From: Pseudomonas sp. SORT22
GTDB taxonomy: Bacteria; Pseudomonadota; Gammaproteobacteria; Pseudomonadales; Pseudomonadaceae
Direction: 5' to 3'
Assembly (NCBI RefSeq): GCF_018417635.1
Contig: NZ_CP071007.1
Span: 5,736,741-5,800,740, forward strand
DNA: 64,000 bases
In this document: positions 7,808 through 15,095 of the stretch, piece by piece
Position numbering within the stretch: position 1 is the first letter of the stretch
How the letters are laid out: each line of letters opens with the position of its first letter
The notes under the pieces: model-generated
Told to the model about the DNA's origin: nothing
Database searches by the model: none
What the model saw: only the letters and a program-made list of their open reading frames with translations
Made by a program: the position numbers and the translations under genes

Positions 7808-8686
7808 TCAGCCCTGCCAGTTACCGCCTTCGACAATCACGCTCTCAGGCTTGGTGTCATCGCTCAGTTCCTTGCGCACATACTGGTCATACAGCTTGAG
7901 CAGGTACTTCTGCTCGCCCAGGCGCACCAGTTCGGCGTTGACCCAGTCGCGCAGCTCGATGTTGCCCTTCTTCACCGCCGGTGCAATCGGCGCTTCCTCA
8001 CCGAGTTTTTCTTCCAGCACGCGGTAGCCCGGGTTCTGTTTCGACCAGCTGAACAGGATCAGGTTGTCCTGGGCATAGGCATCACCACGACCACTGGCCA
8101 GGGCCTGCAGCGACTCGGTGTTCTTCTCGAACTTGAGCAGCTTCCAGTCCGGATGGTTCTTGGTCAGCCAGATATCAGCGGTGGTGCCGGTGGTGACGAT
8201 GGTGGTCTTGTCGGCCAGGTCATCGAGTTTTTTCACGCTGCTGCCTTCCGGTACCAGGGCCTGCACGGCCACCCGCAGGTTGGGGTTGGTGAACTCCACC
8301 GCTTCCTTGCGCTCCGGGGTCACGGTCATGTTGGCCAGGATCAGGTCGACCTTGTCGCTTTGCAGGAACGGAATACGGCTGGCAGGCTCGACAGCCACGA
8401 ACTCGACCTTGTTCTCGTCGCCGAGCAGGTCCTTGGCAAACTGGCGGCCGATGTCGGTATCAAAACCGACATAGCGCCCGGCCTCATCGACAAAGCCGAA
8501 TGGCGGCTTGTCGGTGAAGACGCCGACGATCAGCTTGTCGCGGGCCTTGATGGTTTCCAGGTAGCTGGTGGCCGGAGCGGCGCCAGCGGCGGCCGGCTTG
8601 CCCGGTTCTTCAGCCTTGTTGCAGCCGGCCAGCAAGGCCAGGCCGAGTAGGGACAACAGCAGTTTCGACGTCTGGGCAGTTTTCAT
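7808..8686 (-). CDS. ABC transporter substrate-binding lipoprotein, family 3
   Basis: A 292-residue family 3 solute-binding protein with a lipoprotein signal (LLAGC, acylated Cys22), so it is tethered to a membrane. The mature part shows 'DKLIVGVFTDKPPFGFVDEAGRYVGFDTDIGRQFAKDLLG' spread over residues 50-90 and 'ERKEAVEFTNPNLRVAVQALV'. It is the last gene of a four-gene operon (permease, permease, ATPase, binding protein) joined by short overlaps; its ATG overlaps the ATPase stop by four bases. The likely cargo is a polar amino acid. The upstream element shared with sulfur genes suggests a sulfur-containing one, such as cystine, which is an inference. Confidence 0.88.
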   Translation of the reverse strand: MKTAQTSKLLLSLLGLALLAGCNKAEEPGKPAAAGAAPATSYLETIKARDKLIVGVFTDKPPFGFVDEAGRYVGFDTDIGRQFAKDLLGDENKVEFVAVEPASRIPFLQSDKVDLILANMTVTPERKEAVEFTNPNLRVAVQALVPEGSSVKKLDDLADKTTIVTTGTTADIWLTKNHPDWKLLKFEKNTESLQALASGRGDAYAQDNLILFSWSKQNPGYRVLEEKLGEEAPIAPAVKKGNIELRDWVNAELVRLGEQKYLLKLYDQYVRKELSDDTKPESVIVEGGNWQG

Positions 8687-9456
8687 GACAATTCCTTTGC
8701 GGGTGTTTTGGGCAGGCTTTCAACAAAGGAGAATTTCTCCAGGAACTGCTGCGCGCGTGCGCTCTGCGGGTTCGTAAAGAAGCTCTCGGGGTCGCGCTGT
8801 TCAAGGATCCTGCCGGCCTCCATGAACACGATGCGGTCGGCCACCGCGCGGGCGAAGGCCATTTCATGGGTGACGATGAGCAGGGTCATGCCGTCGCGCG
8901 CCAGGCCCTGGATTACTTGCAGCACTTCCTTGACCATTTCCGGGTCGAGCGCCGCGGTGACTTCATCGAACAGCATCACTTGCGGGTTCATGCACAGCGA
9001 GCGGACGATGGCGATGCGTTGCTGCTGGCCCCCGGAAAGCTGGCGCGGGAAGGCGTCGCGCTTGTCCAGCAGGCCAACCCGGGCCAGCAGGGCTTCGGCC
9101 TGGGCCTGGGCCTCGCGGCGCTCGCGCTTTTGCACCTTGAGCGGGCCGAGCAGCAGGTTGTCGATCACGCTCATGTGGCCGAACAGGTGATAACTCTGGA
9201 ACACCATGCCGACCTGCTGGCGCACCTGACGCCAGTCGGTGCCAGGCGTCAGCAGCTCTTCACCGGCCAGGCGCAGGCTGCCGCTGTGGGCGCTTTCCAG
9301 GCCATTGAGGCAACGCAGCAAAGTGCTCTTGCCGCAGCCGCTGGGGCCGAGGATCACCACCACTTCACCGCTGCGCACCTGCAGGTCGACGTGGTCGAGC
9401 ACCTGCTGCTCGCCGAAGAATTTATTGAAGCCCTTGAACTCGATCAGTGCGCTCAT
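8683..9456 (-). CDS. Polar amino-acid ABC transporter ATP-binding protein
   Basis: A 257-residue ABC ATPase of the GlnQ/HisP type. It has Walker A '[10 protein letters not shown]' near residue 36, the Q-loop 'GMVFQSYHLFGHM', the signature 'LSGGQQQR' and Walker B 'VMLFDEVTAALDPE'. The H-loop is in 'IVTHEM'. The start at 9456 (MSALIEF) is preferred because it makes an ATGA overlap with the upstream permease stop; an earlier start at 9510 would lie well inside that gene. It powers import through the two permeases encoded upstream. Confidence 0.93.
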   Translation of the reverse strand: MSALIEFKGFNKFFGEQQVLDHVDLQVRSGEVVVILGPSGCGKSTLLRCLNGLESAHSGSLRLAGEELLTPGTDWRQVRQQVGMVFQSYHLFGHMSVIDNLLLGPLKVQKRERREAQAQAEALLARVGLLDKRDAFPRQLSGGQQQRIAIVRSLCMNPQVMLFDEVTAALDPEMVKEVLQVIQGLARDGMTLLIVTHEMAFARAVADRIVFMEAGRILEQRDPESFFTNPQSARAQQFLEKFSFVESLPKTPAKELS

Positions 9457-10112
9457 GCGTGTGTCCAGCGGCGCTCCAGCGCGCGCGAGGCGGCTGACAG
9501 CGGGTAGCAAATGAAGAAGAAGAACAGGAACAGCGCGCCGTAGATCAGCACCGACTCGTAGGTGCGTTCGATGATCTGCTGGCCGACCTTGATCACATCG
9601 ACTACGCCGATCAGCACCGCCAGCGAGCTGGTCTTGATGATCCGCGTGTAGATGTTGATGGTCGGCGGGGTCATGCGCTTGAGCGCCTGGGGCAGCAGCA
9701 CGTAGCCATACAGCTGCGCGCCGGACAGGCCGATCGACAGCCCCGCTTCACGCTGCCCGCGCGGCAACGACTGCAGCGCCCCGCGCACCACCTCGCCGAC
9801 TTCGCTGGCGCCCCACAACGACAGCACCAGCACCGCACACCAGAAGCTTGGGATGCTCACGGCAAAGAAAATCGGCAGGCCGAAGAACAGCAGGTACAAC
9901 CAGACCAGCACCGGAATCGCCCGAAACAGCTCCAGGTAGATGCGCAGCAGCAGGTTCACACTGCGTTTGCCCAAGGTCGCCAGCACGCCGTAGAGCACGC
10001 CGCCGAGGGTGGCAAAGAGGATGCTCAGCGCCGAAATCGCCAGGGTTTGCGCAGCGCCCTTGCCCAGTTGCGGCAAAGACACCAGCAACAACTCAAGACC
10101 CGAACTGGCCAT
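9453..10112 (-). CDS. Polar amino-acid ABC transporter permease (second)
   Basis: A 219-residue HisM/GlnP-type inner-membrane permease with several membrane segments and the EAA loop 'EAGLSIGLSGAQLYGYVLLPQALKRM', where the ATPase docks. Its start lies inside the end of the preceding permease gene (20-base overlap). Its stop overlaps the ATPase start by four bases, so translation is tightly coupled. Two different permeases imply a heterodimeric channel. Confidence 0.92.
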   Translation of the reverse strand: MASSGLELLLVSLPQLGKGAAQTLAISALSILFATLGGVLYGVLATLGKRSVNLLLRIYLELFRAIPVLVWLYLLFFGLPIFFAVSIPSFWCAVLVLSLWGASEVGEVVRGALQSLPRGQREAGLSIGLSGAQLYGYVLLPQALKRMTPPTINIYTRIIKTSSLAVLIGVVDVIKVGQQIIERTYESVLIYGALFLFFFFICYPLSAASRALERRWTHA

Positions 10113-10758
10113 GTTGCAGCCTCCGTTCCAGGCGGCTGAGCAGCAGCGACAAAGGCAGGAACAGCAGCACGCAAATCAGCGTCAGCACCGCGAGCATCTC
10201 GTAAGTCTTGTAATACAGGGCGATGTAGCTCTTGGTGGTGTAGAGGATCTCTGGCACCGCCACCGCCGACACCACGGTGGTTTCCTTGAGCAAAAAGATG
10301 AAGTTGGCAAACAGCGCCGGCAGGCTGAGGATCCCCGCCTGCGGCAGGATCACATGGCGCAGCAACTGGCCTTCCGACAGGCCGATCGAGCGGCCGGACT
10401 CCAGTTGCGCCACCGGCACCGCCTCGACACCGGCGCGCAGCACCTCGGTGAGGTAGGCGCCGCCGAGGAAGGTCATGGTGATGATCGCCGCGGCGAACCC
10501 GGACATCTTCAGGCCCAGTTCCGGCAAGGCGAAGTAAACGAAGAACAGCTGGATCAGCAGCGGCGTGTTGCGCGCCAGCTCCACGTAGAGTTTGACCAGG
10601 CGCTGCAGGTACGGCGTGCGGTAAACCAGAATCGCGGCGTTGACCAGCGCCACCAGCAGCGAAGTACCGATGGCGATCAGGCCGACTTGCAGTGTGACGC
10701 CCACCGCCTTGAGAAAGGCTGGCAATGTGCTAAGGATAAAGGCGAAGTCGAAGCTCAT
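10093..10758 (-). CDS. Polar amino-acid ABC transporter permease (first)
   Basis: A 221-residue permease of the HisQ/GltK type, first gene of the operon. N-terminal membrane segments are followed by 'ARNTPLLIQLFFVYFALPELG' and the EAA loop 'ESGRSIGLSEGQLLRHVILPQAG'. The operon promoter must lie in the 10.76-10.92 kb region, where an AT-rich element shared with other sulfur-related operons is found about 140 bases upstream of this start codon. Confidence 0.92.
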   Translation of the reverse strand: MSFDFAFILSTLPAFLKAVGVTLQVGLIAIGTSLLVALVNAAILVYRTPYLQRLVKLYVELARNTPLLIQLFFVYFALPELGLKMSGFAAAIITMTFLGGAYLTEVLRAGVEAVPVAQLESGRSIGLSEGQLLRHVILPQAGILSLPALFANFIFLLKETTVVSAVAVPEILYTTKSYIALYYKTYEMLAVLTLICVLLFLPLSLLLSRLERRLQHGQFGS

Positions 10759-11030
10759 GGAGTGAGCCTCGGCAGACGATGACGATGCGACATGGACAGG
10801 ATCTCGGACCGGCCCGAGGGTAAACGGGCGGCTCTACACAGGGGTTGTCAGTGCGGGTGAGCACAATAGGTAGACTCTAAAGGTATAAAAATATTTCTTT
10901 AAATACCTTTATTGCATATTGATATCACCCAAACAGCTAACCTGCGAAATCCTTGGCGGTGACGGGATCTTTCTGCTGAAAATGCCATCCAAGCGCTGTC
11001 GGCCCATCACACCAACAAGGAAGACAAAGG
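10759..11030. other. Intergenic region between the ABC operon and the small reading frame
   Basis: About 270 bases. The first 100 are GC-rich leader of the ABC operon, then comes an AT-rich core (10870-10925) with the inverted repeats described separately. The rest is of mixed composition with no recognisable gene. The core could serve promoters in both directions. Confidence 0.4.
10878..10918 (-). promoter_or_regulatory. AT-rich operator/promoter element shared with the tau-like operon
   Basis: On the minus strand 10916-10898 reads TGCAATAAAGGTATTTAAA. The element before the tau-like operon (55044-55026) reads TGCACTAAAGATATTTAAA: 17 of 19 positions agree. Both lie about 140 bases upstream of the first gene. 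The site also contains a 9-base inverted repeat, TAAAGGTAT (10878-10886) and ATACCTTTA (10903-10911), with 16 bases between. I infer a binding site for a sulfur-starvation activator such as CysB. Confidence 0.5.
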
Positions 11031-11114
11031 ATGAATAGCGCCCCCTCTCTCGATGCAAAAGAACTGATCAAGTGGCTGACGGCATTGCGCCGGGCGGTCA
11101 ATGCGGGGAATTGA
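11031..11114 (+). CDS. Possible 27-residue small protein
   Basis: A short frame, ATG at 11031 to TGA at 11114. It encodes a 27-residue peptide with an amphipathic, basic middle (LDAKELIKWLTALRRAV). A strong purine-rich ribosome binding site (AAGGAAGACAAAGG) stands directly before the ATG. Transcription could start in the AT-rich element near 10.9 kb, divergent from the amino-acid transporter operon. I do not recognise the peptide. It may be a regulatory leader or a small protein of the sulfur response, or may not be expressed. Confidence 0.4.
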   Translation: MNSAPSLDAKELIKWLTALRRAVNAGN

Positions 11115-11119
11115 AAGCA

Positions 11120-11192
11120 CTGTGGGAGCAAGGTTGACCCGCGATGCGATTTGACTGGTAGATCGCATCGCGGGGCAAGCCCGCTCCCACAG
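11120..11192. repeat. REP-like inverted repeat
   Basis: Outer arms CTGTGGGAGC (11120-11129) and its complement GCTCCCACAG (11183-11192) enclose imperfect complementary stretches built on GCATCGCGGGGCAAGCCCG. It lies between the small reading frame and metQ and probably forms the transcript end of metQ on the minus strand. Confidence 0.75.
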
Positions 11193-11209
11193 GATGTGTG
11201 TGTAGCCTC

Positions 11210-11995
11210 TTAGAACGCCGGCAGTACCGCGCCGCTGTATTTCTTCTCGATGAAGGTCTTCACTTCAGGGCTGGTCAGGGCCTTGGCCAGCTTCTGGATG
11301 GCGTCGCTGTCCTTGTTGTCCGGACGGGCCACCAGGAAGTTCACGTACGGCGAGTCGGCGCCTTCGATCACCAGGGCGTCCTTGGCCGGGTTCAGGCCGG
11401 CTTCCAGGGCGTAGTTGGTGTTGATCATGTCCAGGTCGACCTGATCGAGCACACGCGGCAGCATGGCCGATTCAAGCTCGCGGAACTTCAGCTTCTTCGG
11501 GTTCTCGGCGATGTCTTTCGGGGTCGCCAGGGCGTTCTTCGGATCCTTCAGGGTGATCAGGCCAGCCTTCTGCAACAGCAGCAGGGCACGACCGCTGTTG
11601 CTGCCTTCGTTAGGAATGGCAACGGTAGCGCCTTCCTTCAGTTCGCTCAGGCTCTTGACCTTCTTCGAGTAGCCGCCGAAGGGTTCGACGTGCACGCCGA
11701 TCACGGTTTCCAGGTGGGTGCCTTTGCCTTCGTTGAAGTTCTTCAGGTACGGCAGGGTCTGGAAGTAGTTGGCGTCCAGGCGCTTCTGGTCGACCTGCAC
11801 GTTAGGCTGCACGTAGTCGGTGAATACCTTGATCTCCAGGTCCACACCTTCCTTGGCCAGGGTCGGCTTGATCAGCTCGAGGATTTCCGCGTGCGGTACC
11901 GGGGTAGCGGCAACTACCAGCTTCTCGCCCGCCTGGGCAAAACCTGCAACCGACAGAGCGGCCGCCAGAGCAGTCAACAACAGAGCCTTTTTCAT
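11210..11995 (-). CDS. metQ: MetQ/NlpA family D/L-methionine-binding protein
   Basis: A 261-residue periplasmic binding protein of the NlpA/MetQ family. It has a signal peptide (1-22) and then 'KLVVAATPVPHAEILELIKP', 'VQPNVQVDQKRLDANYFQTLPYL', 'VAIPNEGSNSGRALLLLQKAG' and 'LDMINTNYALEAGL', all hallmark blocks. It binds methionine for the MetNI importer. No lipobox Cys is present, unlike E. coli MetQ. No metN or metI gene adjoins, so the importer must be encoded elsewhere or outside the window. Its upstream region carries a weaker copy of the AT-rich element seen before other sulfur operons. Confidence 0.92.
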   Translation of the reverse strand: MKKALLLTALAAALSVAGFAQAGEKLVVAATPVPHAEILELIKPTLAKEGVDLEIKVFTDYVQPNVQVDQKRLDANYFQTLPYLKNFNEGKGTHLETVIGVHVEPFGGYSKKVKSLSELKEGATVAIPNEGSNSGRALLLLQKAGLITLKDPKNALATPKDIAENPKKLKFRELESAMLPRVLDQVDLDMINTNYALEAGLNPAKDALVIEGADSPYVNFLVARPDNKDSDAIQKLAKALTSPEVKTFIEKKYSGAVLPAF

Positions 11996-12106
11996 GCGCA
12001 GTCCTTATTCGAATACATGGCCATCGGGCGACGGCGAAGATGGGGGTTGCCAGCACTTTGCTAGCTGGCTTGAAGCGGACAATACCTAGATTTTTTATAC
12101 CAGAAC

Positions 12107-12130
12107 AATATCTTTTATTTTGCTGCTTAT
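12107..12130 (-). promoter_or_regulatory. Weak copy of the sulfur-operon AT-rich element upstream of metQ
   Basis: Read on the minus strand, the segment contains CATAAGCAGC followed by AAAATAAAAGATATTG. This resembles the TGCA-TAAAG-TATT element before the tau-like and amino-acid ABC operons, with an extra base or two. It lies 112-135 bases upstream of the metQ start codon. The match is imperfect and could be chance in AT-rich DNA. Confidence 0.25.
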
Positions 12131-12171
12131 GCCATTTTCAACGGACGCCGCCATGCACCCCATACATGGCA

Positions 12172-13113
12172 TCAGGCAGCGGGTTGCGTCAGACGCAACA
12201 GAGTCTTCTCCAGCAATTGTTGCAGAGCACTGCGCTCACCCGGCTCACCAAGGCTCAGAAGCTGCTCCAGCTGGCTGGCCAGAGCGCTCAAGGGTGTCGG
12301 CAGGTTCAAATGCTCGGGGAGGATTTCTTCACCGCTGCTGACCAGCAGGGCAAAGTGAATGACGTTCTCAAGCTCACGGGTATTGCCCGGCCAGCTGTGC
12401 AGCTCCAATACCCGCTGCGCCGCTTCGCTGATCAACGGCACCGGCAGGTTCAGGCGCGGGCTATAGATACCAACGAAATACTCGGCCAACGGCAGGATAT
12501 CGCCGACCCGTTCACGCAAGGCCGGCAGCTCCAGCTGGCCTTCGCGCAGGTAGTGGTACAGGCGGTCGTGGAACTTGCCGGCGCTCACCGCCTCGGCCAG
12601 GTCGATGCTCGAGGCGGCGACCAGGCGCACGTCCACCGGGTTTGGTTGCTGGGCACCGACGCGGGTGACTTCGCGGTTTTCCAGCGCCGAGAGCAGCTTG
12701 ATCTGGATCGGCAGCGGCAGGTCGGCGATTTCGTCCAGGTACAGGGTGCCGCCGTTGGCCGAGCCGAACCATCCGGCCCGGCTGCTGGCCGCGCCGCTGT
12801 GAGCACCGGCGCTGTAGCCAAACAACTCGGCGTCGGCATAGGTCGGGCTGATCGCCCCGCAGTTGACCGAAACAAACAAGCCGCCGCGATCACTGGCGCG
12901 ATGAATCTGGCGGGCCAGCAATTCCTTGCCAGTCCCGGTTTCGCCGCGGATCAGCACTGGCAGGGCCAGGGGCGCTAGCAGCTCGAGCTCTTCGCGCAAT
13001 TGCCGCGACCGCGGATCGACGAACACCAGCGCCTTGGCGCGGATGCTCAGCGGGCTCTTGTCCAGCTCGGGAAACGTCAACAAAGGCTGGCCGAAGGTGT
13101 CGTGATTACTCAT
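12172..13113 (-). CDS. Short sigma-54 activator (AAA+ only, SfnR-like), no DNA-binding domain
   Basis: A 313-residue AAA+ activator of sigma-54 RNA polymerase. It shows Walker A 'RGETGTGKELLARQIH', Walker B 'GGTLYLDEIADLP', and the sensor and C-terminal AAA subdomain 'HSWPGNTRELENVIHFAL'. It resembles SfnR, which controls dimethyl-sulfone and sulfonate use in Pseudomonas, and the metQ neighbour fits. Two oddities: the GAFTGA loop that touches sigma-54 reads GAHSGA, and the protein ends about 60 residues after the AAA domain without a Fis-type helix-turn-helix. There is also no N-terminal receiver or sensor domain. It may act from solution, partner with another activator, or be degenerating. 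Confidence 0.85.
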   Translation of the reverse strand: MSNHDTFGQPLLTFPELDKSPLSIRAKALVFVDPRSRQLREELELLAPLALPVLIRGETGTGKELLARQIHRASDRGGLFVSVNCGAISPTYADAELFGYSAGAHSGAASSRAGWFGSANGGTLYLDEIADLPLPIQIKLLSALENREVTRVGAQQPNPVDVRLVAASSIDLAEAVSAGKFHDRLYHYLREGQLELPALRERVGDILPLAEYFVGIYSPRLNLPVPLISEAAQRVLELHSWPGNTRELENVIHFALLVSSGEEILPEHLNLPTPLSALASQLEQLLSLGEPGERSALQQLLEKTLLRLTQPAA

Positions 13114-13182
13114 GGCAAACTCCCGCCCTTGGCGCTTTCCGGCCGGGCGTTCGAATCAAGGCAAATGGTCAGCGCCTGAAGC

Positions 13183-13764
13183 TCAGGCGCGGCGTAGAGC
13201 GTGCTGTTCCAGACGGTTCTGCAGGCGGTACAGGTAAGCGAAGCCCTGCTCCCAGCGACGGTGCCCGGACTTGACGTTGATATGCCCGGCACCTGCGAGG
13301 AAGCCCGTTTCGGCGCCCCAGGCACGGGCCAGCTGCATGGCCCGCGGGGCACTGACAGCCGGGTCGTTGTCGGAGCTGACCACCTGGCTTGGGAACGGCA
13401 GCAGCAGCTGCGGAATCGGTGCAAAGTTGCGCAGTGCCGGCGCACAGGTCGGCCGCTCGACGTCAGCCGGCGCCACCAACAAGGCACCGCGTACCCTGCG
13501 CAACAGGGTAGCGCTGGCTTGCGCGGCCCAATGGGCAACGGTGATGCAACCCAGGCTGTGGGCGATCAGGATCACCGGCGACTCATCGGCGGCCACCGCT
13601 TGCTCGAGAGTTGCGACCCAGTCCTGGCGCTGCGGGTTCAACCAGTCGGCCTGCTCGACCCGGGCGCTGTTGGGCAGCACCTGCTGCCAGTGGGTTTGCC
13701 AATGCTCGTCTGGCGAACCTTGCCAGCCCGGCACAATCAGGTAACGGATCGACTCGTTGCGCAT
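13183..13764 (-). CDS. RBBP9/YdeN family serine hydrolase
   Basis: A 193-residue alpha/beta hydrolase of the RBBP9/YdeN family. It opens with the family pattern 'YLIVPGWQGSPDEHWQTHWQ'. The nucleophile Ser70 is in 'LIAHSLGC', the acid in 'SSDNDPAV' and the His in 'GAGHIN'. Family length is about 180-200, so it is complete. The reaction and substrate are unknown. The AT-rich upstream region (13.80-13.87 kb) contains AAAGGAAT, the half-site that is doubled in front of the TonB receptor at 18.5 kb, so it may share the regulation of its neighbours. Confidence 0.85.
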   Translation of the reverse strand: MRNESIRYLIVPGWQGSPDEHWQTHWQQVLPNSARVEQADWLNPQRQDWVATLEQAVAADESPVILIAHSLGCITVAHWAAQASATLLRRVRGALLVAPADVERPTCAPALRNFAPIPQLLLPFPSQVVSSDNDPAVSAPRAMQLARAWGAETGFLAGAGHINVKSGHRRWEQGFAYLYRLQNRLEQHALRRA

Positions 13765-13872
13765 GGGACGCCTCCTGCTGCGTTTGCGTGCATGAGGCCC
13801 AGTATAGGGGGGTGGTTATATTCGTAAAGGAATAAGAAGCTATTTATTAATAACAAAAATATAAATTTTCCA

Positions 13873-13911
13873 TAAAAAAAGGGACCACCCCCTGCCGAAG
13901 GACCGGTCCCT
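13873..13911 (-). terminator. Rho-independent terminator of the tonB-exbB-exbD operon
   Basis: Read on the minus strand: AGGGACC, an 18-base loop, GGTCCCT, then a run of T (complement of 13874-13880). It lies 25 bases after the exbD stop codon and separates the operon from the downstream hydrolase gene. Confidence 0.85.
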
Positions 13912-13935
13912 GAAGCATTGCCTGAGAGATGTTGC

Positions 13936-14337
13936 TCAGCGGGCGGTGATCACCGACAACTTGGTGATACCGGCACGTTCGATCGAGGCCATGGCGCGCG
14001 CCACCTCCCCATAATTAACGCCATCGTCGGCCTGCAGCTGTACGCGCAGTTCCGGGTCTTTGGCCTTGGCCGCCTGCAGGTTGGTTTCCAGCAGATCCGG
14101 CTGGATCTCGTCCTTGTTGATAAACAGCTTGCCGCCGCCGTCGATGCTCACCACCAGCGGATCCTTCTGTTCCACCGGAGCCACGGCCTCGGTCTTGGGC
14201 AAGTTGATCGGGATGGCGTTGGTCAGCAGTGGCGCGGTGACGATGAACACCACCAGCAGCACCAGCATCACGTCCACCAGCGGCGTCACGTTGATCTCGC
14301 TGAGTACTTCGTCACTGTCCTGGGTCGAGAAGGCCAT
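13936..14337 (-). CDS. exbD: ExbD family biopolymer transport protein
   Basis: A 133-residue protein with a short cytosolic N-terminus, one membrane helix (about residues 19-40) and a periplasmic domain. The 'EINVTPLVDVMLVLLVVFIV' block carries the conserved membrane Asp that conducts protons. With ExbB it converts the proton gradient into movement of TonB. It ends the tonB-exbB-exbD operon, one base after exbB, and is followed by a strong terminator. A copy lying beside a TonB receptor suggests service to that receptor, in addition to a general Ton system elsewhere. Confidence 0.93.
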   Translation of the reverse strand: MAFSTQDSDEVLSEINVTPLVDVMLVLLVVFIVTAPLLTNAIPINLPKTEAVAPVEQKDPLVVSIDGGGKLFINKDEIQPDLLETNLQAAKAKDPELRVQLQADDGVNYGEVARAMASIERAGITKLSVITAR

Positions 14338-14338
14338 A

Positions 14339-15067
14339 TCAGGATGCCTCCTTCACTTTCTGGGTGTGCTGGCCAGCGGCGGCCTTGTAGGCAGTCGGGT
14401 GCACCAGTACCCGGAACGCGCTCTTCTGCGCCAGGCTGTAGAAGTCGTGGGCAAAGTCATCGAGGTCGGCGGCGGTCAGCTTCAGGCGGCGCAGGAAGTA
14501 GTTGTAGACCAGCACCGCCGGCACCGCGACGGCAATACCGACACCGGTGGCGACCAGCGCCGCACCGATCGGCCCGGCCACGGTTTCCAGGCTCGCCGAA
14601 CCTGCGGCGCTGATGCCCTTGAGCGCTTCCATGATGCCCCAGACGGTGCCGAACAGGCCGATGAAGGGCGAGGTGCTGCCGATACTGGCGACTACCGCCA
14701 GGCCGGTTTCCAGCGAGCGACGCTCACGCACGATCTGCTGGCGAAGGGCACGTTCGAGGCGGTCCTGATGGTTGATCGCCTGGCTCAGGTCGCTGGCTTG
14801 CTGGCCTGGCTCGCCGACCGCGATAGCGGCGTAACCGGCCTGGGCGACCCGGGCTGCGGCACCGGGTTGCGCATGGCTGAGCTCGGCAGCGGAATCCAGG
14901 CTTGAAGCCGCCCAGAATTGTTTGTGAAAGCGTTTGTCCTGGTTCTTCAGGCGCACGAACTGCACGCCCTTGACCAGGGCCAGGCCCCAGGTGACGACGG
15001 AGAAGCCCACCAGCAGCCAGATCACCGCGCTTTCGATGGATTCGAGGGGGGATGCCAATACAGTCAT
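14339..15067 (-). CDS. exbB: ExbB / MotA-TolQ-ExbB family proton channel protein
   Basis: A 242-residue inner-membrane protein with a first helix at residues 14-35. A long cytosolic loop with 'RERRSLETGLAVVASIGSTSPFIGLFGTVWGIM' follows, then 'GPIGAALVATGVGIAVAVPAVLVYNYF', the family's second and third helices. ExbB forms the pentameric scaffold around ExbD. The ATG at 15067 follows GAAGAGAG; a TTG two codons upstream is possible. The gene lies 28 bases after tonB. Confidence 0.93.
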   Translation of the reverse strand: MTVLASPLESIESAVIWLLVGFSVVTWGLALVKGVQFVRLKNQDKRFHKQFWAASSLDSAAELSHAQPGAAARVAQAGYAAIAVGEPGQQASDLSQAINHQDRLERALRQQIVRERRSLETGLAVVASIGSTSPFIGLFGTVWGIMEALKGISAAGSASLETVAGPIGAALVATGVGIAVAVPAVLVYNYFLRRLKLTAADLDDFAHDFYSLAQKSAFRVLVHPTAYKAAAGQHTQKVKEAS

Positions 15068-15095
15068 GATCAATACTCTCTTCTGTTAGCGCGAA

